NCBI GenBank assembly: GCA_024709485.1 | Contig: JANJWO010000010.1 | Coordinates: forward strand, 1 to 55,730 | Source: Hydrogenophilaceae bacterium | Lineage (GTDB): Bacteria > Pseudomonadota > Gammaproteobacteria > Burkholderiales > Thiobacillaceae | DNA: 55,730 nucleotides | Reading direction: 5' to 3' | Shown: one piece after another, positions 50,400 through 55,730 of the stretch | How positions within the stretch are numbered: the stretch's first letter is position 1 | Layout: every line of letters starts with the position of its first letter | Program-made: the position numbers and the translations under genes | Notes under the pieces: model-generated | What the model was told of the DNA's origin: nothing | The model's input: only the letters and a program-made list of their open reading frames with translations | The model's database searches: none

Positions 50400-51432
50400 C
50401 GTGCGCTTGGTGATCGGCACCGAGGTCCATTCCGGGTGGACCGAGATCCGCGTGATGCGCTCGATCGAGGCCGTGGCAGACACCTTCGAACTGACGCTGA
50501 CTGAGCGCTGGGCGGAAAGCGAAGAGCCGCGCCCGATTCGCGCTGGCATCGCCTGCGAGCTGTGGATCGATGACAAGCGTGTGGTGACCGGCTACGTGGA
50601 TGATGTGGCGCCCAGCTACGACGCGCAAAAGCACACAGTCACCGTTTCCGGCCGCAGCAAGGCTGGCGATCTGGTCGATTGCTCGCTTTCCGGCACCCTG
50701 CAGTGGAAGGGCCGCACGCTGCTGGCAATCGCGCGCGACCTGGCCAAGCGCTTCGGCATCCAGGTAAGCACAGAGGTAGGCGAGGGCGAAGCCTTCCGCG
50801 CCGAGGCGCTGGAGCCGGGCGAGCCGGTGTGGGATTTCATCGAGCAGCTCGCCCGCCGGCACGCGGTTCGCTTCGTGAGCCAGCCTGACGGCAACCTGCT
50901 CATTACCCGCGCCGGCACCGGCCGCATCGACACGCCGCTCAAGCTGGGCGAGAACATCCTGCGCGCCTCGGGCGAGTTTTCCATGCGTGAGCGCTTTTCG
51001 GACTATGTCGTCCAGGCCCAGCAAACTGGCTGGGACGGCAACAGCGGTGCGGCGTCTGCCCATGTGATTGCGCGCTCCAAGGATGAAGGCGTCGCCCGCT
51101 ACCGGCCCACTGTGGTGCTGGCCGATGGGCCGAACACGAAGGCGGACGCCAAGCGCCGCGCCGACTGGCAGCGCAACACCGCCTGGGGCCGTGGCCAGGG
51201 CCTGATCTACACCGTCAACGGCTGGCGCCATGCCGATGGGCTGTGGGAGCCGAACCGCCTGGTGCCCGTGGTGGACCCGTGGCTGGGCATCGATGACGAC
51301 CGTCTGATCATGTCGGTGCAGTTCATGCTCGACGAGCAGGGCAGTCGCACCGAACTGCGCGTAATGCCGAGGGAAGCCGCGGATCTCGTAAAGCTCCCGG
51401 ACCCCAAGAAATCAAGCGAGGGCTGGCAATGA
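50392..51432 (+). CDS. P: Baseplate hub protein P (Mu gp44-like)
   Basis: 346 residues. VRLVIGTEVHSGWTEIRVMRSIEAV (in part), DFIEQLARRHAVRFVSQPDGNLLITRAG and NRLVPVVDPWLGID match the gpD/gp44 hub family. It forms the ring over the spike. It overlaps N by 8 and gp45 by 4 bases. Confidence 0.93.
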   Translation: MDDVRLVIGTEVHSGWTEIRVMRSIEAVADTFELTLTERWAESEEPRPIRAGIACELWIDDKRVVTGYVDDVAPSYDAQKHTVTVSGRSKAGDLVDCSLSGTLQWKGRTLLAIARDLAKRFGIQVSTEVGEGEAFRAEALEPGEPVWDFIEQLARRHAVRFVSQPDGNLLITRAGTGRIDTPLKLGENILRASGEFSMRERFSDYVVQAQQTGWDGNSGAASAHVIARSKDEGVARYRPTVVLADGPNTKADAKRRADWQRNTAWGRGQGLIYTVNGWRHADGLWEPNRLVPVVDPWLGIDDDRLIMSVQFMLDEQGSRTELRVMPREAADLVKLPDPKKSSEGWQ

Positions 51433-51986
51433 GCATGCACGCATTCAATCGCATGCTGGCTCCGCTCAAACGGCGGCTGCAGCTCATCCTGAGCCGCGGC
51501 GTGGGCCACCTGTCGAACCCTGACACGGAGTTGCAGGAACTTCAGATCGAGCTGCTGTCCGGCGAGGTACTGGACGGCGTTGAACATTTCGAGGCCTATG
51601 GATACACATCCAGGCCGCACCCTGGCCACGAGGTGGCTGCGGCCAGCCTGGCAGGGAAGCGCAGCCACACGGTGTGCCTGGTTGTTGTTGATCGACGCTA
51701 CCGCCTCAAGAGCCTGGCCAAGGGTGAAGTGGCGCTCTACGACGACCTTGGCCACCAAGTGCACCTGACCCGTGACGGCATCGTGATCCGCGGCGCTGGC
51801 CAGCAGGTGCTGATCACCGGCACGCCCAAGCTGCGCGTGGAGGCGGACATCGAGGCGACCGGCCAGATCAAGGATCTGTGCGACAGCAGCGGCAAGACTA
51901 TGTCGAGCATGCGCACGGCCCACAACTCCCATACCCATCCGGGCGATAGCGGCGGCACCACAGGCACGCCGAATCAGGAGATGTAA
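51429..51986 (+). CDS. Baseplate spike protein gp45
   Basis: 185 residues. The N-terminal OB-like region contains GVEHFEAYGYTSRPHPG, followed by beta repeats (VHLTRDGIVIRGAGQQVLITG) and a short HNSHTHPGDSGG end whose His residues suit the metal-binding spike tip known for Mu gp45. Confidence 0.92.
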   Translation: MSMHAFNRMLAPLKRRLQLILSRGVGHLSNPDTELQELQIELLSGEVLDGVEHFEAYGYTSRPHPGHEVAAASLAGKRSHTVCLVVVDRRYRLKSLAKGEVALYDDLGHQVHLTRDGIVIRGAGQQVLITGTPKLRVEADIEATGQIKDLCDSSGKTMSSMRTAHNSHTHPGDSGGTTGTPNQEM

Positions 51987-52427
51987 ATGACCGATTTTTC
52001 CCTGTCCTACGTCAATAAGGGTTTAAGCCAGCCGCCGGCGATAGATCTGTCATTGAGCGGTTACGACCTGGCCACCGAAGGCGGCCTGCGCACGGCCGTG
52101 ATCATCAGCCTGTTTACCGATCGGCGTGCCGAGGCCGACGATGAGATCCCTGACGGCAGCGATGATCGCCGCGGCTGGTGGGCTGGCTCCATCGGCTCGC
52201 GCCTCTGGCTGCTGGCCCGCGCCAAGGAAACGCCGGACACCCTGGCCCGCGCCCGCGCCTATGCCATCGAGGCGCTGCAGTGGTTGATCGACGACGGCAT
52301 AGCCACCGCGGTGGATGTGACTGCAGAGTGGGTGCGGCGCGGAGTGTTCGCCGTAGGCGTGGTCATTACGATCGCCGATCGCACCCGCTTCGAAGAAACC
52401 TTCAACTACAACCTGGAGGCCGCTTAA
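51987..52427 (+). CDS. Baseplate protein gp46 (GPW/gp25 family)
   Basis: 146 residues. ATEGGLRTAVIISLFTDRRAEADDEIPD (in part), then RRGWWAGSIGSRLWLLAR, is diagnostic for phage GP46. It adjoins gp45 and gp47 with no gaps. Confidence 0.93.
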   Translation: MTDFSLSYVNKGLSQPPAIDLSLSGYDLATEGGLRTAVIISLFTDRRAEADDEIPDGSDDRRGWWAGSIGSRLWLLARAKETPDTLARARAYAIEALQWLIDDGIATAVDVTAEWVRRGVFAVGVVITIADRTRFEETFNYNLEAA

Positions 52428-53480
52428 ATGTCGTTTTCCCGCCCGACCCTTTCCCAGCTCATCGAACGTGCCCAGGCCGACATCGAGACCAGGCTGCCGG
52501 GTGCCGATGCCAGCCTGCGCAATGCCGCACTCAACGTGCTGGCCCGCACGCATTCCGGCGCGATGCACGGCCTCTACGGCTACCTCGACTGGATCTCGCG
52601 CCAGGTGCTGCCCGACACGGCCGACGCGGAAATTCTGGAGCGCTGGGCCTCCATCTGGGGGGTGGCCCGCAAGGCTGCGAGTTTTGCGGCGGGCCCCGTT
52701 ACGCTGACCGGCACCACGGGCACGGTAGTGCCGGCCGGCACCGTGCTCGCAGCCGCCGACGGGCAGGAATTCGAGACCGACGCCGAGGTGACGCTGGCCG
52801 CCGGCACGGCTACGGCCCAGGTGACGGCGCTTGCCGCCGGCCAGGCCGGCAACCTGGCCGATGGCACGGCCTTGAGCCTGGTATCCCCGATCGCCGGTCT
52901 GAACTCGCAGGCTACCGTGTCCGGCGGCGGTCTGGTCTCCGGCGCCGATGCCGAAACCGACACCGCCCTGCGCGCCCGCCTGCTGGCCCGCATCCAGGCG
53001 CCGCCGCACGGCGGTGCACAAGCCGACTACATCGCCTGGGCGCTGGAAGTGCCTGGTGTTACCCGCGCCTGGGTGTATCCCGCAGAGCTGGGCCTGGGCA
53101 CGGTGACGGTGCGCTTTGTGCGCGACGACGACGCCAGCATCATCCCGGACGCCGCCGAAGTAACCGCCGTGCAGGACTACATCGATGCCCTGCGCCCGGT
53201 AACGGCGGAGGTCACCGTGGTGGCGCCGGTTGCCGTGCCGCTCAATCTCACCATCGCGCTCACGCCCAATACCAGCGCCGTGCAGGCCGCCGTACAGGCC
53301 GAGCTGGCGGATCTGCTGCGACGCGAAGCCGAGCCCGGCGGCACCATCCTGATCAGCCACATCCGCGAAGCCATCAGCCTGGCCGCCGGCGAGACGGACC
53401 ACGCGCTCACTGTGCCGGCGGCTGATGTCACCCACACCACCGGCCAGATCGCCACCCTGGGGACGATCACATGGGCATGA
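52428..53480 (+). CDS. Baseplate J-like protein gp47
   Basis: 350 residues. SFSRPTLSQLIERAQADIETRLPG, then TLTGTTGTVVPAGTVL and ARIQAPPHGGAQADYIAWALEVPGV (in part) fit gpJ/gp47, the wedge protein linking hub and fibres. Confidence 0.94.
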   Translation: MSFSRPTLSQLIERAQADIETRLPGADASLRNAALNVLARTHSGAMHGLYGYLDWISRQVLPDTADAEILERWASIWGVARKAASFAAGPVTLTGTTGTVVPAGTVLAAADGQEFETDAEVTLAAGTATAQVTALAAGQAGNLADGTALSLVSPIAGLNSQATVSGGGLVSGADAETDTALRARLLARIQAPPHGGAQADYIAWALEVPGVTRAWVYPAELGLGTVTVRFVRDDDASIIPDAAEVTAVQDYIDALRPVTAEVTVVAPVAVPLNLTIALTPNTSAVQAAVQAELADLLRREAEPGGTILISHIREAISLAAGETDHALTVPAADVTHTTGQIATLGTITWA

Positions 53481-54052
53481 CGGCCGCTGATTACCTGGCT
53501 CAGCTGCAGGCGCTGCTGCCACAAGGCCCGGCCTGGCCGCGTGAATCCTCAGCCAACCTGACCAAGCTGCTGCGCGCAATGGCTGACGAGTTCGTTCGCA
53601 TCGATGGCCGCGCATCGCAGCTGCTGGAAGAAACTGACCCTCGGACCACGCTGGAGCTGCTGGCCGACTGGGAGCGCGTCGCAGGGCTGCCGGATTCCTG
53701 CGTGACGGCGTCCCAGACCACCGCCCAGCGCCGCGCCGCCCTGCACGCCAGGCTGACCACGCTCGGCGGCCAGAGCGCGGCCTATTTCATCGCCCTGGCT
53801 GAAAGCCTGGGCTACACGGTCACCATCACCGAATTCCACCTGCACACGGTCGAGGATGACGTGGATTACCCGCTCTACGCCGCGCCCTGGCAGTTTGCAT
53901 GGCAGGTCAATGCCCCCCAGGACACTATCGGCGTGTTCAGCGTGGCCGACACGGTCGATGACCCGCTGGCTTGGTGGGGGAATGAAAGTCTCGAATGCGT
54001 CATTGGCCGGCTCAAGCCTGCCCACACCCACGTCCTGTTCGCTTACTCATAG
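53471..54052 (+). CDS. Tail protein gp48 (DUF2313, YmfQ)
   Basis: 193 residues. ADYLAQLQALLPQGPAWPR, then WERVAGLPDSC and QRRAALHARLTTLGGQS are DUF2313 hallmarks. It overlaps gp47 by 10 bases; a second ATG at 53477 is possible. Confidence 0.93.
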   Translation: MGMTAADYLAQLQALLPQGPAWPRESSANLTKLLRAMADEFVRIDGRASQLLEETDPRTTLELLADWERVAGLPDSCVTASQTTAQRRAALHARLTTLGGQSAAYFIALAESLGYTVTITEFHLHTVEDDVDYPLYAAPWQFAWQVNAPQDTIGVFSVADTVDDPLAWWGNESLECVIGRLKPAHTHVLFAYS

Positions 54053-54061
54053 GAGAGATAA

Positions 54062-55054
54062 ATGGATCGCGTCTACGAATCCGGCGCCGCCGCCACCCCG
54101 CCTAGCCCGCCGGCCAGCCCGTCAATCGGCTATCCGACTGCCGGCAACCCGTCGACCCCAACGCCCGCCACGAAGCCGGGCCCGTACCTGTTCTATCAAC
54201 TGGTCGAGGAAATCCGTGAAGTCATTACCTCCGCAGGCCTCACGCCTGACCATACTGATCTTACCCAGTTACGCCAGGCCATTCAGAGGCTGATCTTGGG
54301 CGGCGATTACAAGGCCAGCGTGCGCGTGGCCACCACCGCCAGCATCACTCTCAGCGGTGAACAGACAATCGACGGCGTGGCCATCGTGGCCGGAGACCGC
54401 GTGCTGGTGAAAGATCAGGCGGCCGGCGCGGAAAATGGTATCTATGTCACCGCCGCGGGTGCGTGGTCCCGGGACGAGGACGCCAACTCGGCGGGCGACC
54501 TCACCTCCGGCGTCCTGGTCCCGGTCGAATCCGGCACCGCTAACGCAGACACGATCTGGATGCTCGTGACTGATGGCGCCATCACCATCGGCACCACGGC
54601 GCTCACCTGGCAGATCAAGAGCGGCGATGCAAGCACAACCAGAAAGGGGCAGGTGCAGCTTGCTACCAGCGCCGAAGTGGCCGATGGCACAGATGCGCAG
54701 AAGGCCGTTTCCCCAGCGACTCTCCTCTCCGGCCTGCTTGGAGCCGGCGGAAATTCCGGTGATGACTACATCACGATCCCGTATCGAGACAAAACAACCG
54801 GAGTGCGCAGAAACCTGATCATTCAGCGTGTCGGTGTCTTGACCAACACCAGTGCTGATGCTGCTTTCACTTTCCCGATTGCTTTCCCGACCGGGATTCT
54901 TAAGACCTTTGCCTCCCTAAATATCGGGACTGGTGCGAACTATACAGTCGGTGCTGCCGGGACATCTCTTTCTGGCGGCATTGCCTTCACTTATGTTGGT
55001 TCGACCGGCGCTCGCATTGCTGCGAACGTTAATGTATTTGTAATTGGCCACTAA
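54062..55054 (+). CDS. Tail fibre protein
   Basis: 330 residues. A Pro-rich N-terminus is followed by a phage fibre repeat (VAIVAGDRVLVKDQAAG, then ENGIYVTAAGAWSRDEDANS, and TIWMLVTDGAITIGTTALTW). TTRKGQVQLATSAEVADGTD is a classic fibre motif. The C-terminal domain (from about 240) ends with TGARIAANVNVFVIGH and should bind the receptor. Lower GC in the final 250 bases fits modular exchange. Confidence 0.9.
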   Translation: MDRVYESGAAATPPSPPASPSIGYPTAGNPSTPTPATKPGPYLFYQLVEEIREVITSAGLTPDHTDLTQLRQAIQRLILGGDYKASVRVATTASITLSGEQTIDGVAIVAGDRVLVKDQAAGAENGIYVTAAGAWSRDEDANSAGDLTSGVLVPVESGTANADTIWMLVTDGAITIGTTALTWQIKSGDASTTRKGQVQLATSAEVADGTDAQKAVSPATLLSGLLGAGGNSGDDYITIPYRDKTTGVRRNLIIQRVGVLTNTSADAAFTFPIAFPTGILKTFASLNIGTGANYTVGAAGTSLSGGIAFTYVGSTGARIAANVNVFVIGH

Positions 55055-55063
55055 GGAGAAATC

Positions 55064-55648
55064 ATGCGCTATTCAGCACAGACCGGTGGTTTTTACACCA
55101 CCGAAATTCACGGCACCAACATCCCGGCCGATGCCGTCGAAATCACATCAGCCGATCATGCCGCGCTGCTCGCCGCGCAGTCCGCTGGCAAGCTCATCGA
55201 GCCGGACGCCAACGGCTACCCGATCGCGGTCGATCCGCCGCCGCCAACCCTGGCCGAGGTGCAGGCTGCTGCGCACGCCGCCATCGACGGCGAAGCCGGT
55301 GCGTCGAGAGCACGCTACATCACCGTCGCAGCGGGCCAAGAAGCCACCTACATGCTCAAGGAGCAACAGGCGCGCGCCTACAAATCCGCCGGATACCCTG
55401 TTGCTTCCATCTCGGACTATCCGATGATCCAGGCCGAGGCAGCGGCCGTGTACGGCGCCGCGCCCACTGCTGCCGAGATTCAGTCGGCGTGCGACACCGT
55501 TATTGCTCAAGCCGATGCCTGGATCGCCAAGGCCGCACAGATCGAGCAGTCGCGCATCAGCGGGAAACGCGCTGTATCGGCAGCGGTTGACCTGGCTGGG
55601 GTTGATGCGGCGACAGCGGCGACCATCACTGAACTGGGCGCACTGTGA
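55064..55648 (+). CDS. Tail fibre assembly-like protein
   Basis: 194 residues. RYSAQTGGFYTTEIHGTNIP, then DAVEITSADHAALLAAQSAGK and the Pro-rich PDANGYPIAVDPPPPT are characteristic of fibre assembly chaperones; the C-terminal part is helical. It directly follows the fibre gene. Confidence 0.85.
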   Translation: MRYSAQTGGFYTTEIHGTNIPADAVEITSADHAALLAAQSAGKLIEPDANGYPIAVDPPPPTLAEVQAAAHAAIDGEAGASRARYITVAAGQEATYMLKEQQARAYKSAGYPVASISDYPMIQAEAAAVYGAAPTAAEIQSACDTVIAQADAWIAKAAQIEQSRISGKRAVSAAVDLAGVDAATAATITELGAL

Positions 55649-55730
55649 AGCAATTGCTCATCGGGCTAGATCAACTCCTCAACTGCATCGTGTTCATCAT
55701 CGGAGATGGTTGGGGTATGTCGGACGAGAC
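55645..55730 (+). CDS. Small phage protein (partial, cut by window edge)
   Basis: GTG at 55645 overlaps the previous stop (GTGA). The 28 codons visible begin KQLLIGLDQLLNCIVF and resemble short phage proteins that occur near tail fibre or lysis genes; function unknown. Confidence 0.6.
   Translation, partial: MKQLLIGLDQLLNCIVFIIGDGWGMSDE

Larger units (their letters stand above)
19096..55730. mobile_element. Mu-like transposable prophage (right end outside window)
   Basis: A continuous phage gene set includes MuA- and MuB-type transposition proteins, Gam, GemA, Mor, terminase gp28, portal gp29, F, G, I, T, L, M, gp41, tape measure, N, P and gp45-48. The left limit is set tentatively at TG (19096-19097), just after host-type repeat sequence and before a cluster of MuA-site-like motifs. 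Early and half of the head genes run leftward and the rest rightward. The far end and any mom-like genes lie beyond 55730. Nothing essential looks lost; the one damaged gene is at 25416. Confidence 0.93.

Overview
The window is bacterial chromosome from a GC-rich proteobacterium, most likely a betaproteobacterium. This is inferred from gene content (RmuC, TypA/BipA, MtfA, a NarX/NarL-type pair, an EgtD/EgtB-like pair and a probable DsrS-like protein) and from codon use. The DsrS-like call, if right, hints at sulfur metabolism. The genus cannot be fixed from the sequence.

Positions 1-19095 are host sequence. In order they hold rmuC (cut by the window edge), a nuclease-like lipoprotein, an EamA/DMT transporter, mtfA, typA, a globin with a coupled envelope protein, and divergent egtD / egtB-like genes. 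An island of conserved but poorly understood genes follows: a MoxR-type AAA+ ATPase, a DUF2201 metallopeptidase/VWA protein, a DsrS-like protein, several small proteins, an S24 peptidase-like protein, a 350-residue hypothetical protein and a Nudix hydrolase. The region ends with a soluble histidine kinase / response regulator pair. Several intergenic gaps carry related imperfect palindromes.

From about 19096 to the right edge is a Mu-like transposable prophage whose far end lies outside the window. A leftward block (38733 to 19213) runs from a Ner-like regulator through small early genes, MuA-type transposase, MuB-type ATPase, Gam, HU, GemA, Mor and lysis genes to small late genes, gp27, terminase, portal, F and G. 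A rightward block (38851 to the edge) carries the CI-type repressor, a secreted nuclease, protease/scaffold, capsid, tail sheath, tube, chaperone, tape measure, baseplate and tail fibre. The head genes are therefore split between two divergent operons, unlike the single late order of Mu.

Main points of interest: a Mor/C-like dyad TTTAA-N6-TTAAA next to both late operons; paired repressor operators TTCA(A/T)TTTGAA; the octamer GGGGGCGA in the tail chaperone gene, matching the Mu -2 frameshift; a major capsid protein that starts with a signal peptide; a DksA/TraR-like gene interrupted by one in-frame TGA; a tRNA-like element between F and G; a probable nuclease-toxin domain on the MuF protein; and an antisense lipoprotein moron in the tail operon.
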